Below are positions 24,151 through 35,480 of a stretch of DNA of 64,000 nt, piece after piece; the stretch's first letter is position 1, and each line of letters starts with the position of its first letter. Made by a program: the position numbers and the translations under genes. The stretch spans positions 1,332,676-1,396,675 of the forward strand of contig LSAX01000012.1 in the NCBI GenBank assembly GCA_001557505.1. The letters run 5' to 3'. The stretch comes from Reticulascus tulasneorum. Its lineage: Eukaryota; Ascomycota; Sordariomycetes; Glomerellales; Reticulascaceae. The notes below the pieces were generated by a model. It searched no databases. It saw nothing but the letters and a program-made list of their open reading frames with translations, and was not told the origin of the DNA.

Positions 24151-27100
24151 CTTATATTTAAGATTAAACCTTATATAGACTATTATTATAGATTAAAATA
24201 AACATATTATAAAAATAACTATATATATTTATCTAAATATATTAGATCTTTAAAGGTCTCTATATATATAGATATAAACCTTATACTTATTAAGATATCT
24301 GTTCTAATTGAACTTATAAATAAATACTTATTTTAATAACAAAAAGATCTTTAAAGCTTTTACTTAATAAATTGCTTATTATGTCTTTTTATAGATAAGA
24401 TTATAGATCTTATTTTAATAAGCTTTTTTGAATTTTTTATCTTTCTTATATATATAAAAGTCTTAATATATCTAAGATAGCTTAATAAAATCATCATAAT
24501 ATAGACGTTATTTTATCTTTATCATAGTTATAAATATTAACTAAATTATTTCTAATAAAGGTTCTATTTGGCCATCTACATTATAAAAGTTAATTAATAG
24601 AATATAATTAATAAACTATATAAAGTCTTAATTAGTTTGTTAGTCTACTTTTTATTATCTTATTTCTTATTTCTTCTTTATTTTAACTTTAACTTATCTG
24701 TTACGTTAAAGAGGTTAATTAGACTTATTACTTTTTTATTATTTATTAGAAGATTTATCTTAAAGGCTAACGTTATGTTAAAAAGGATAATCTATCTTAC
24801 TTTTCTATAAGTTACTTAAGTCTAATTATCTTATAATAATAATATTATTAACTAAGCTATCTAGCGAGAAATTAGTTAATCTTTTTATTATTATTAATAT
24901 ATATATTCTTAAGTTTTATAACTTTATAATCTAATCGACTATTACGTTTATTAATATCTTATATATTAACTTAAGCTTTTTATTAATAATTAGAACATCT
25001 TTATTATTAAACAAAGTTAATATTAAGTCTAAAGTTAAAAATCTTATAAAACATAAATCTTTATTATATAACTTAGCCAACGTCTCTAAGCTTATTTTTA
25101 CCCTTAAGTCTTAATTAACTATCTCTATAAAAATATAAACAACTTTAGATTTTATCAAGTTAATTATTATCAATTCATCTTATATAACTTTTAAAGTCAG
25201 TTTTATAAATCAATATATATTTATAAATTCGTCTATTTTATATTAAAAAACAAAGATATCTAAGATATTTAATACCTTTATTATCAGTTTATACTAGTTA
25301 ATATATAAAGCTTTCTATATTTCATTATCTAAGTTAAAGAAGATTTCTTTATTAAATTTAATATTATAAATTATAATTACCTTGTTAAAAGCTAAAATCT
25401 AAATACAGTATATATTAATAACTTTATATCTAACTAGATATTTAATATATACCTTTACTTAATATTTAAATATAATCTTATCTTTTTTTTACTTAAAAGT
25501 TATTTTTAAAGGGTATATATAATAACCGTACATGTAGATTATATTCTAATTAAAACGTTATACCGTTTATAATATTATCATTAAAGCTTAGCTTATAAAC
25601 TATTAGTTATAAAACTATTTATCTTATATTTATATTAAACTAAATTAATAATTCTATTATCAAGGAGAATAGTTATATAAAAAGATTATAACTAGCTAGA
25701 TCTCTGGCCACAGGTTTGTTAGAAGCCGTAAGGTAAGATTTATTATATAAACTTTCGTCTTAATCATTTTACTAACGTTCTTAATATTATTATTTAGTTC
25801 TTTTATATAAATAAGAATAAGTTTAATATTAATATCCTCATTTATAACTTATATTTAGAAAAACGATCTCTACTATAAACTATTGTTAAATAACAATTTT
25901 TCGTTATCTATATAGATCTTATAGATAGATAGTTTATAATACCAGTAGACATAAACTTTAAAGTCTAAGATAATATTAAACACGTTAGTTTTTCTTGTAA
26001 ACATAAAAATTATAATATATTTATTATATTTATCTTTGATTAATAAGATATATTTATATCTATTAAAACTACCTTTAAACTAAAATAAATTAATAAAGAT
26101 CTTCTAGAACGGTCATATTAAATAATTATTTAAAAAAGACCTTAAGATATATTAACAACTATATACTTAATTATAAAAAGTATATTCTTTTTATTTAACG
26201 TTATAGATTTTAACTTCTGTTAAATTTTATATAAACTTTTTTAATACAAACAAGCTAAGATGATTAATCCGTTAATATTATAAAAGAGTTATAATTACTT
26301 ATATCCTTATATCTTATATCTTTAACGGTAAAAAATATTACCTTTATTATTAAAACTTATTAATATTAATATAAATAGAAAATATTATAATAAAAAGTTT
26401 AAATATATAATAAGAAAAAAATCAATTTTAACATAATCTATAATAATAAAACGATATATATTTCTTAAAGTTTTAAAAATAACGTTATTTATATAAGATA
26501 ATCTATAACAGAAAATCATATCTCGTTTATAAATATAATAACCTTAGATCTATAAAAAATACCTTTTAATAAGATTAATATAAAAGCCTAAGATATATAT
26601 TATATTATAAAGCATTATAAGATATATAAAAAGGCTGTCTAAATCGTTTAAGAAGTTCTAAAGGACTTACTTACCTCGTCTAGTTATAATATATATTATA
26701 TTATTTATAAAAACCTTATCTTAATGGTCTAAAGGTTTATATAATCTTAATATTAATAAGTTAAAAAAGTTAATAATATATTCTCTTTTATAAATATCTT
26801 ATAAAGTTAACTTTGTAAATAGATAAGGCTTATTAATAAAGAAGATAAACGATAAGACGTTAACGTTATCTATTATATATTTCCTTAATAAAAATTATAT
26901 TATAACGGTTAGATATAAACATCTAATACTTTTAACGGTTATATTATAATAATTACCATGGTTTTTATCTCTTTTCTTAACGTAAACCTTATTAATAAAA
27001 GCTTTTTACCTTAACTAATTAAAAATATCTCTTATCTTCTTGATTAAGTCTTCGTTTAACTTATAAATATGCTTATTAATATTCTTACCTAAAAAAATTT

Positions 27101-28230
27101 AACTAATTATATTATATATCTAAGATTTTTATAAATATTTGTCTTAAAGATTATAAAGATATTTATATAACTACCTTTTTATATTGTTAAGTAACTTATT
27201 AAAGATCATATAGATAGATAAAGTTTAATAAGCTAAATAAAAGGTTTTTAATATTACCACGATCATCTTCTTAAGATCATGCCTAACGTCCTTAATAAAT
27301 ATTATCCTTACGTCTTATAAAGTCTAATCTTAATAATCAATATTATTTTAATAATTAACATAAGTTTATCACGCTTATATAAGTCTTAACAGCTTAACTA
27401 TATCTAAAAAGTCAAATATTATAATTTCTCTTTAAATTTTAATAATATTATATTATTCTATTTTATTATATATAAGCTCTTAACGTTTATATTAGTTTTT
27501 ATAGTTAACTCTTCGCAGATTAATAATATAAAATATTATTTAATAAATTATTTAAACTTAATAATTATCCTCTTAGTTTATAATAAAAACTAATTATTAA
27601 AAAATATAAAAAGTAATATAAATATTCTTATTATAGATCGTTAAGTTAAACTATAACTTATTAACAATCTTCTAGATCTATTTTACAAAATTATTATATA
27701 CGATTTTCTATTAAATCTATTCTTTATATTTAATATTATATATATATTAACAAGAAATATATAAAATATAAACTCTCTCGTCGGTAAGATTCCTAAATCT
27801 AAGCTCTATCTTAATAAGCTATATAAACGATAAGGCCAAAGATAAAACCGACGACGTAGTTATTATTATAACTTTATTTTACTTATCGACTTATAATATA
27901 ACCTCCTTAAAAATCACTTTAAAAGAAGATAACTTAAGGCTAATCTTAAACATCTTATCCGCTTAATCTAGATCGATATACTTAAAAATATTATCTTCTT
28001 TCGCTTAACGACAAAATATTATATATTATACTATCTAGTTAGCTAGCCTGTTAAAGATAATATTAACTTCTTTGATATTAACCATCTTAAGAGAGAAGAA
28101 ACCTATTAAATCGCCGCCTACGGAGATAAACTAATAAGTCTTATAGTAGAAAAGATAAAAGAATAGATAATTAAATAAAGTCCTAACTTTAAGGTTAATA
28201 TTTCAAAGTCATAACAACCAAGCTTATAAT
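24151..28230 (-). pseudogene. Copia gag-protease-integrase region (RIP-decayed)
   Basis: By position on the minus strand, this 4.1 kb should hold gag, protease and integrase, running from the 5' LTR at 28231 towards the RT fragment. Stops are too dense to name domains. Two less mutated islands survive, near 25705-25745 and 28085-28125. No start codon or frame can be supported. Confidence 0.55.
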
Positions 28231-28460
28231 TATAACACTTAACTAAGTAAGACAACGACCTATCTATAAACGTATATAAAAGGATTAATTAAGCCTACAG
28301 CTAAGGAGGGCCCCTCATAGTAGAGGGCTGCCTCTATCAAGCTATATAGACCTCTATAGGCCGGCATCGGCAATACATTAACCTCTAGGGGCGTCGATAT
28401 GAGACGCCAAGAAGTATCGAGAAGTATCCAGGTCAGGGGGCTGTCTGACCAAATGCCACA
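28231..28460 (-). repeat. Copia LTR, 5' copy
   Basis: 230 bp, the partner of 8118-8347. Its inner end (28231 onwards) has G-to-A changes at nearly every G (TATAACACTTAA versus TGTGGCACTCAA). The outer 150 bp is nearly clean and ends AAATGCCACA, followed by the CTAGG duplication. Mutation load falls off towards the flank. Confidence 0.93.
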
Positions 28461-28465
28461 CTAGG
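28461..28465. repeat. target-site duplication CTAGG (right copy)
   Basis: This matches the five bases before the left LTR. It lies at the start of a TACC/GGTA-rich stretch (28461-28530), so the Copia element inserted into such intergenic DNA. Confidence 0.92.
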
Positions 28466-29026
28466 CTACCTGAGTAAAGTACCTTACCCTACCTTAATAA
28501 GGTACTACCTTAGGTAGGTACGGTAATTTACAAAGGTCATGCTGGGGGACTACCGCAGTTGCAGGTCACGTGGGCGTGTTGAGAGTGCGTGAACCTCACT
28601 ATGCGAAAAGGGGACTAGTGCCGACTGCTCTGTTGCCGCGTTCGCCTCCCCTGCTTTCCGCCTCGCAGTCGCGCCAGATGCTTTTTAAAAAAAAACCCAT
28701 TACCACAACTAAGAAAGCTAAAGCTTTGTCCTGTCCCTTCAACACGACCGTTTCATTCCTTCCTGCATCACAGCGCGGATCTCTACCGACTGCTCATCAC
28801 ATATCCTATTGCAGCAGGTCTCATCTTCGCCAACTGATGCTTCAACACCTGCTCAGAGGCAGCGACGCCGGGAACGGTGATTTCTAATCGCCCAGGTTCG
28901 AGCCACCTCCTTGCCACGTCTTCGCATCGCATTCTTCTTGAGTCGCGTCCCCTTCGAAGGCGATCTTCGGGCTGAACCGGACTTTCCTCTTCCATCAACT
29001 GCGCCTACTTGCGCAGCTTGTTCATC
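28466..29026 (+). promoter_or_regulatory. RPB2 upstream region
   Basis: Only about 560 bp separates the heterochromatic transposon block from the RPB2 start codon, so this must contain the promoter and 5' UTR. It includes TACCTTA-type tetranucleotide runs, a palindromic CACGTG at 28567-28572, and CT-rich stretches before the ATG. Function of the individual motifs is inferred, not shown. Confidence 0.55.
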
Positions 29027-32000
29027 ATGGCCGGTTACGAGGAAGGGTACGAATATGATGACTACGAGGAGGATGACACCAGCATCACGCCCGAGGACTG
29101 TTGGACCGTTATTTCGTCCTTCTTCGACTCCAAAGGCCTGGTGTCCCAGCAAGTAGATTCTTTCGATGAGTTCACATCTTCGACTGTGCAGGAGCTTCTC
29201 GACGAGTACTCCCAAATAACGCTCGACCAACCGAATCCGTTGTCCGATAGCGACAAAGTCATCGCACTCCGAAGATATGAAGTCAAGTTTGGGACTGTCA
29301 TGGTCTCCAGACCATCCATTACCGAAGCGGACGGCAAAGTCGCACCACTTCTCCCGTACGAGTGTCGCGATCGAAACCTCACGTATGCCAGCCCTCTTTA
29401 TGTTAACATCACGAAGAAGGTTTCCATCGCCGTGGAGAAGCCGATACCACTGAACGAGATGGATGATGAACAGCATGAGGAAATGGCTAGGACCAATGAA
29501 CATCCAACAAAACTGGTCTGGGAGGAGGAAGAGAGCAGTGAAGAGCCTCTAGACAAGGATAAGTCCGAGGACCAGAAAGACTTAGTCTATATCGGCAGAA
29601 TGCCCGTCATGGTCAAGTCTAAGATATGTCATCTGAGGAATGAGCCAGAAGATGATCTTTTTCTTTTGAACGAATGCCCGTACGACCAAGGAGGCTACTT
29701 CATTATCAACGGTAGCGAGAAAGTCCTTATTGCGCAAGAGAGGTCTGCGGCGAATATTGTTCAAGTCTTCAAGAAAGCACAGCCGAGTCCCTACTCATAC
29801 ACGGCCGAGATCCGAAGCGCTCTCGAGAAGGGCTCTCGACTTATCTCAAGTCTGATGCTGAAGCTTTATAGCAAGGGTGATGCGGCCAAAGGCGGTTATG
29901 GGCAGACTATCCACTGCAGTTTGCCTTACATCAAGGCCGATCTGCCCATTGCCATTGTTTTCCGAGCACTGGGTATAGTTTCTGATGAGGATATTCTGAA
30001 TCACATTTGCTACGACAGAAATGATAGTCAGATGCTTGAGATGCTGCGGCCTTGTATCGAAGAAGCGTTTTGCATCCAAGACCGCGAAGTCGCTCTCGAC
30101 TATATTGGAAAACGCGGCAGCAACCACAGCATCCCGAGAGACAAGCGCGTGCGAACCGCGAAGGACGTCTTGCAGAAGGAAACTCTGCCTCATATCTCTC
30201 AAAGTGAAGGTAGTGAGACAAGGAAGGCTTTCTTCCTCGGCTATATGGTACACAAGTTACTCCAGTGCGCGCTGGGTCGTCGCGACACTGATGACCGAGA
30301 TCATTTCGGGAAGAAGCGGCTTGATCTCGCCGGCCCGCTCCTTGCGAAGCTTTTCAGGAATATTGTTCGTCGCATGAACCAAGAACTATCCGGGCATCTC
30401 AAACGCTGTGTTGAGTCGAACAAACAGTTCCAGTTGACTCTTGGTGTTAAGCCCCAGACCCTCTCAAACGGGTTGAAATACTCATTGGCCACCGGCAACT
30501 GGGGAGACCAGAAGAAAGCAATGAGTTCCACTGCAGGTGTCTCCCAGGTCTTGAACCGCTACACTTTTGCTTCTACCTTGTCTCATCTCAGGCGTACAAA
30601 TACACCCATTGGCCGTGATGGCAAACTTGCCAAGCCCCGACAGCTTCACAATACGCACTGGGGCTTGGTGTGCCCTGCAGAAACCCCAGAAGGTCAAGCT
30701 TGCGGCCTTGTCAAGAATCTGTCGCTCATGTGTTATGTCAGTGTCGGCACACCCGCCGAGCCGATCATTGACTACATGATACAGAGAGGTATGGAGGTTC
30801 TGGAAGAGTATGAGCCACTCAGATATCCGAATGCAACAAAGGTCTTCCTGAATGGAGTCTGGGTAGGAGTTCACCAGGACCCGAGGATATTGGTTCCGGA
30901 TGTCCAAGGAACTCGTCGACGAAATGTCATCTCTCATGAAGTTTCGCTGGTTCGGGATATCCGCGATCGCGAGTTCAAGATCTTCTCGGATGCGGGGCGG
31001 GTTATGCGACCAGTTTTCGTGGTGGAGCAGAGTTCAAACGGCTACGTCCCACAAGGATCACTCGTTCTGCAAAAGCAGACGGTAAACGATATGCGTGACC
31101 AACAGGAGAACCCGCCAGCGAATCCGGACGACAAGATCACATGGGAGAAACTCGCCCACAGCGGAGTCATTGAATATCTAGATGCAGAAGAGGAAGAGAC
31201 ATCCATGATCTGCATGACACCAGAAGATCTGGAGATGTATCGGGCGCAGAAAGCAGGTGTCGTCATCGAGGAAGATCTAGGTGAAGATCTAAATCGACGC
31301 CTCAAGACGAAGATCAACCCAACAACACATATGTATACTCACTGCGAGATCCATCCTAGTATGATTCTGGGAATTTGTGCCAGCATTATTCCGTTCCCAG
31401 ATCACAACCAGGTATGTTGTGCCCTATCTATGGTTTGCTCTCCTCCATTAATGTTGGTCGCAGTCTCCGCGAAACACTTATCAATCCGCCATGGGCAAGC
31501 AAGCCATGGGCTTTTTCCTCACCAATTACTCGCGCAGAATGGACACGATGGCCAATATTCTGTATTATCCGCAGAAGCCCCTTGCTACGACGAGATCAAT
31601 GGAGTTTTTGAAGTTCAGGGAACTTCCGGCAGGACAGAACGCAATTGTCGCGATTGCTTGCTATTCCGGATACAATCAAGAGGATTCAGTCATCATGAAC
31701 CAAAGCAGCATCGACCGCGGTCTCTTCCGAAGCTTATTCTTTAGATCATACACAGACTGCGAAAAGCGAGTTGGCATCAACTTGGTGGAACAGTTCGAAA
31801 AACCCTACAGGAGCGATACTCTTCGTCTGAAGCATGGGACATATGATAAGCTGGACGAAGATGGGATCATTGCGCCAGGTGTAAGAGTCTCTGGCGAAGA
31901 CATCATTATTGGCAAAACGTCGCCCATTAACCCAGACGCCCAAGAACTCGGTCAACGGACTGTTGCTCACGTGAAGAGGGATGCATCCACGCCTCTGCGA

Positions 32001-32914
32001 AGTACGGAGAACGGGATTATTGACTCCGTGATTGTGACAACCAACCAGGATGGCCTGCGTTATGTGAAAGTCCGAGTCAGGACCACCAAGATCCCGCAGA
32101 TAGGCGATAAGTTTGCGTCCCGGCACGGACAGAAGGGCACGATCGGTGTGACTTATCGCCAAGAAGACATGCCATTTACGCGCGAAGGTATCACGCCAGA
32201 CATCATCATCAACCCCCATGCCATCCCCTCTCGTATGACAATTGCACATCTTATCGAGTGCCTCCTTAGCAAGGTATCTACGATGAAAGGAATGGAGGGA
32301 GACGCGACCCCTTTTACCGATGTGACGGTCGACTCCGTTTCGAGCTTGCTCCGAGACCAAGGCTATCAGTCCCGTGGATTCGAGGTCATGTACAACGGCC
32401 ACACTGGACGAAAGTTACGAGCTCAAGTCTTTTTCGGCCCTACATACTATCAAAGACTGCGTCATATGGTCGATGACAAAATCCACGCCCGTGCCCGTGG
32501 CCCGGTTCAAATCATGACACGGCAGCCTGTTGAAGGTCGGGCTCGTGACGGAGGTTTGCGATTCGGAGAGATGGAACGCGATTGCATGATTGCCCATGGC
32601 GCTGCTTCTTTCCTGAAAGAGCGACTATTCGAGGTTTCGGATGCTTTCCGAGTTCATGTTTGCGAAATTTGCGGGCTGATGACGCCCATCGCGTAAGTCC
32701 CCCTCGCTGCCTGCAGAATTGGACTTGGAACGACCTGCTAACTTGACTCAGAAACCTCTCCAAGCAATCGTTTGAATGCCGGCCGTGCAAGAACAAGACA
32801 AAGATTGCACAGATTCATATTCCGTATGCTGCCAAGCTTCTGTTTCAAGAACTCCAGTCCATGAACATTGCCGCTCGGATGTTCACCAACAGATCCGGTG
32901 TGTCAATCCGCTGA
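29027..32914 (+). CDS. RPB2: RNA polymerase II second-largest subunit Rpb2
   Basis: This is the beta-like catalytic subunit of RNA polymerase II and makes half of the active centre with Rpb1. I read three exons: 29027-31411, 31464-32692 and 32752-32914, giving 1258 aa, the usual fungal length. The start gives [20 protein letters not shown]. An in-frame TTG 18 nt upstream is not used. Recognisable regions include the acidic N-terminus, [26 protein letters not shown] (protrusion/lobe), [37 protein letters not shown] (fork/external), [21 protein letters not shown], and the hybrid-binding signature [12 protein letters not shown] at about 1009-1020. The clamp zinc site is CEIC (about 1195-1198) with CRPC (about 1214-1217); the second intron falls between the two Cys pairs. 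The reading frame is intact even though the gene sits next to a RIP block. Confidence 0.97.
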
Positions 32915-33553
32915 TGAGTCTGCGACCACCTCGATGCGGCGTGACACTGAGTAAGATGCGTGAATCCTGGGACCGCAGAGGATAGCTCGATAGTCACAGG
33001 GGCTCCCGCGCATTCTATGGCCGCGGTAGGGAACTCTGGACTTATCAGCACGCAGCGCGCGGGCAATTGGTGGGCAATTGGTGGGCAATAGATTGGAAAG
33101 GATCGTCTTCAATCGGACTGTATTAATGCCATGTAACATTGAGATGAGATAAGATAGATGGCACTTGCAGCGCGCTCTTTGTATATGTGGCGTGATCAAC
33201 TTGCAATGCCGGGTGGTATCCTCCTGGTAATCCCAGTGATTTCATAACCTCGTGTGGCCCCAAGTTACCATCTCTCGAAGCCCGAACTTTTGGTGTCCAG
33301 GATAAAGGCCATCGCCTTTTACCAGGATAGAGCTGTCGGGACAGCATATGGTGGTGCTTCTCCATCTCAGCTGTTCTTGACGACTTTCCCACGAATCGGA
33401 TACTGTTGATGAAGCAGATTCCGTCGCCCATGGTCGAGAGTCGACTTGCATGCAATTGCACAGTAGGCAGCTGGCATTGCGTCGCCTATCTGCTTGGAAG
33501 AGTCTCGCCAGCCGGCCACAAGGACGTCCTCCATCTGCAATCGACTCGTGATT
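32915..33553. other. convergent 3' region of RPB2 and PET117
   Basis: About 640 bp lies between two stop codons facing each other, presumably both 3' UTRs and terminators. No conserved coding segment is seen. A short tandem duplication, GGGCAATTGGT, occurs near 33060-33080. Confidence 0.55.
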
Positions 33554-33857
33554 TCAGCCGGTACTGCCAGCGGTCCCAGTGGACTCACGAACAGGCTGCT
33601 CTCGTTTGTACTCCTCCTCCAGAACCTTTTGCATCTCAAAATCCAATTGTCGTTCCCGCTTTACTCGCTGCTGCTCCATATCTCGAACGACGCCTTGATG
33701 CATGGCCTAAGGTACGTTGGTTAGCAAACTCTGTGACCACGATTGGCTGTGGATAACGAGCCTGTTTCTCCGAACTTTGCTGGAAATGAACAACCATGAT
33801 GGTACTGGCAGCAAACAGAGACATGCCGGCAAGTGTGATCTTGGAAGCTCGCGACAT
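33554..33857 (-). CDS. PET117: cytochrome c oxidase assembly protein Pet117
   Basis: This small mitochondrial inner-membrane protein is needed for complex IV assembly (heme A synthesis step). Exon 1 (33857-33762) encodes MSRASKITLAGMSLFAASTI ... HFQQSSEKQ with one membrane-spanning segment. Exon 2 (33706-33554) encodes AMHQGVVRDMEQQRVKRERQ and then LDFEMQKVLEEEYKREQ, the hallmark of the family. The total is 82 aa. The two exons are in phase only if the 55-nt intron (33761-33707) uses a GC donor (CAG|GCTCGT) with a normal TTAG acceptor and a GCTAAC branch point. The frame is open for 64 codons upstream of the chosen Met, but family members start at MS.ASK. The gene is divergent from VMA10 (about 780 bp between start codons). 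Confidence 0.88.
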
Positions 33858-34636
33858 TTTCTTTGCCGGAACAGGAATTGGTAAAGGACGGGAGCTGGAT
33901 GGAGGTCGCAGAGAGGACGGAATGGGCTGATCGGGATCCCAATGAAGCTTGACAACGTGTGTAAGTAACTCTTCAAGAAATAGAATAGTACGTCCGTACG
34001 AAAGTAGATCCAATCCCGGAATTATCACGGTGCTTCTCGCTGTGCCCAAGGGGGTGACCCTCTGCTACAATAGAATGCCTTAATTATTTTAACCTGTCGT
34101 GCCGGCCAGACTCTTTCTCAGAGCAAAATATTCACGCCTTTGAGCTTACATTGGGTACGAACCTTGCTAGGCGTCCTCTAATACCTAGGTAGTTAATTAC
34201 ATAACGCGAAAAAGTTACGGGGTCTGTCTGTGCTCTGATAGCTTATTACCTTAGTAGTTTGCTTGCTACTACCCTACCTTACCTACACCTAGGCACCTGC
34301 TTTGGTAAAGTTCTGTGGCGCAACTTGCTCGCCTATGGGGTGTGCCCGGCCCCACCAAGCGAGTACATGACCTCTGTTCCATCAGCTAGCTACTGCCAAA
34401 GAAGGTATACTCCCTCCACTGGAGCTACTCGTCTAGTACCTACCTTTTACCTTGGTATGATCTTGCATTAAAGTCAGCCAAAGCCCCCACCCCCATCGAC
34501 ATCCTTCATAGTCCTACTTGAAGTGCCTTGTCAAAGGCTCTCGCCGTCGATTTACCATCTCAAGTTCATCTACCGATATCGAGTCAGCAGGAAACACTTC
34601 GCAAGCTCCGAGACCTTCATCCCCCGAGCCAATACT
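33858..34636. promoter_or_regulatory. bidirectional promoter region PET117 / VMA10
   Basis: About 780 bp separates the two divergent start codons. The stretch 34180-34470 is dense in TACC/GGTA words (ATACCTAGGTAG, CTACCCTACCTTACC, ACACCTAGGCACC), similar to other intergenic parts of the window. I see no coding signal here. Confidence 0.5.
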
Positions 34637-35289
34637 ATGGTGCGTGACTTTGTGGTGCTTGATACAGGTTGCAGCTGACCAAAGCACAACAGTCGGCCCA
34701 GAACTCGGCGGGTATTCAAACCTTGTTAGATGTATGTTCTTCATCAATGAATTGCCACTGCTACCTCTTCTAGGGACTGACTGCTGTGATCCAGGCAGAG
34801 AGGGAAGCCTCCAAGATTGTGCAAAAAGGTATGGACAGAGGGTGGCGCCGCGTGTGTAGTATACTTGTGCTAACAGCATCTTGATAGCCAGAGAATGTAT
34901 GTCTCATCCGATAACTAATTGGCGCACCGAGTACTTGTCGGGTAACACGGCGTACAGTCCGCACCAAGCGAGTTAGGGAAGCCCGAGATGAGGCCAAGAA
35001 GGAGATAGAAGCCTATCGCAAATCCAAGGAGGATGAATACAAGAAGTTCGAGGCAGAGGTATTGTTTTTCGGCGACTTCACCTGGCTATGGATTTCGCCC
35101 AAGATACTAATTGCTGGTGGTGGGTAGCACTCCCAAGGAAACAAGCAGGCTGAAAACGAGGCGGATAAGGAGGCAGAGGGCAAGATCCGAGAAATCAAGG
35201 ACGCCGGCAAGAAGAGTCAAGACAAAGTCGTCAAGGACCTTCTCAAGGCTGTGTTCGAGGTCAAACCTGTAGCGCCATCCGCTGCATAA
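34637..35289 (+). CDS. VMA10: V-type ATPase subunit G
   Basis: This is the peripheral-stalk (stator) subunit of the vacuolar proton pump. Six exons are needed: 34637-34639 (ATG only), 34693-34731, 34795-34828, 34888-34896 (9 nt), 34958-35058 and 35128-35289. They encode 115 aa, the normal fungal length. The product begins MSAQNSAGIQTLLDAEREAS, continues KIVQKAREFRTKRVREARDE and then AKKEIEAYRKSKEDEYKKFE, and ends ...VVKDLLKAVFEVKPVAPSAA. It is a long charged helix, as expected for G. All five introns are GT-AG with CTAAC/CTGAC-type branch points. Because the exons are so short, no long open frame exists over the first half and the gene is easily missed. The first intron directly follows the start codon. 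Confidence 0.93.
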
Positions 35290-35480
35290 ATGCGCCATAC
35301 AACGATATGCACTTTGTAGACGAAGCGTTGGGCATATAGTCCGCCTTCGACACAAAAGATGCATACCTATACTTATTTAGGCATGACAGGCAGGGACGAA
35401 CTTGAGTAGCATCGATATCGTTGAAGGACCCTCTGGTGCAGGAGATTATCAGAAGTAGTGGTTGCTCCTAGATGGCTACT
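35290..35480. terminator. shared 3' region of VMA10 and the CTNNBL1-like gene
   Basis: About 190 bp separates the two convergent stop codons, so the two transcripts probably overlap or end close together. No hairpin-type terminator is expected in a eukaryote and none is claimed. Confidence 0.4.

Larger units (their letters stand above)
8118..28460 (-). mobile_element. RIP-decayed Ty1/Copia retrotransposon, interrupted by a nested Gypsy element
   Basis: Two 230-bp LTRs in direct orientation, each bounded by TGTGGCA...TGCCACA (partly mutated), flank 20.3 kb of very AT-rich DNA. They are bracketed by the same 5-bp duplication, CTAGG. The coding strand is minus: a purine-rich tract (TAGGGGGTG read on minus) lies directly against the LTR at 8348-8356, and Copia reverse-transcriptase fragments read on minus. 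Removing the nested insertion (9503-23929 plus one ATAG) leaves about 5.9 kb, a normal Copia length. Internal sequence is riddled with stops, and nearly all C and G sites have gone to T and A. The longest open frame in the block is about 72 codons. The element is dead. Confidence 0.93.

Noticed and set aside
28885..28920. tRNA-like B box (GGTTCGAGCC) upstream of RPB2
   Set aside because: The T-arm stem does not pair and no cloverleaf can be drawn; it is in the RPB2 5' region.
29009..29026. TTG start adding six residues to Rpb2
   Set aside because: The conserved fungal N-terminus begins at the ATG (MAGYEEG) 18 nt downstream.
33858..34049. In-frame 64-residue N-terminal extension of PET117
   Set aside because: The family starts at MS.ASK; the upstream stretch is Pro/Ser-rich without conservation I can recognise, and reads as open 5' UTR.
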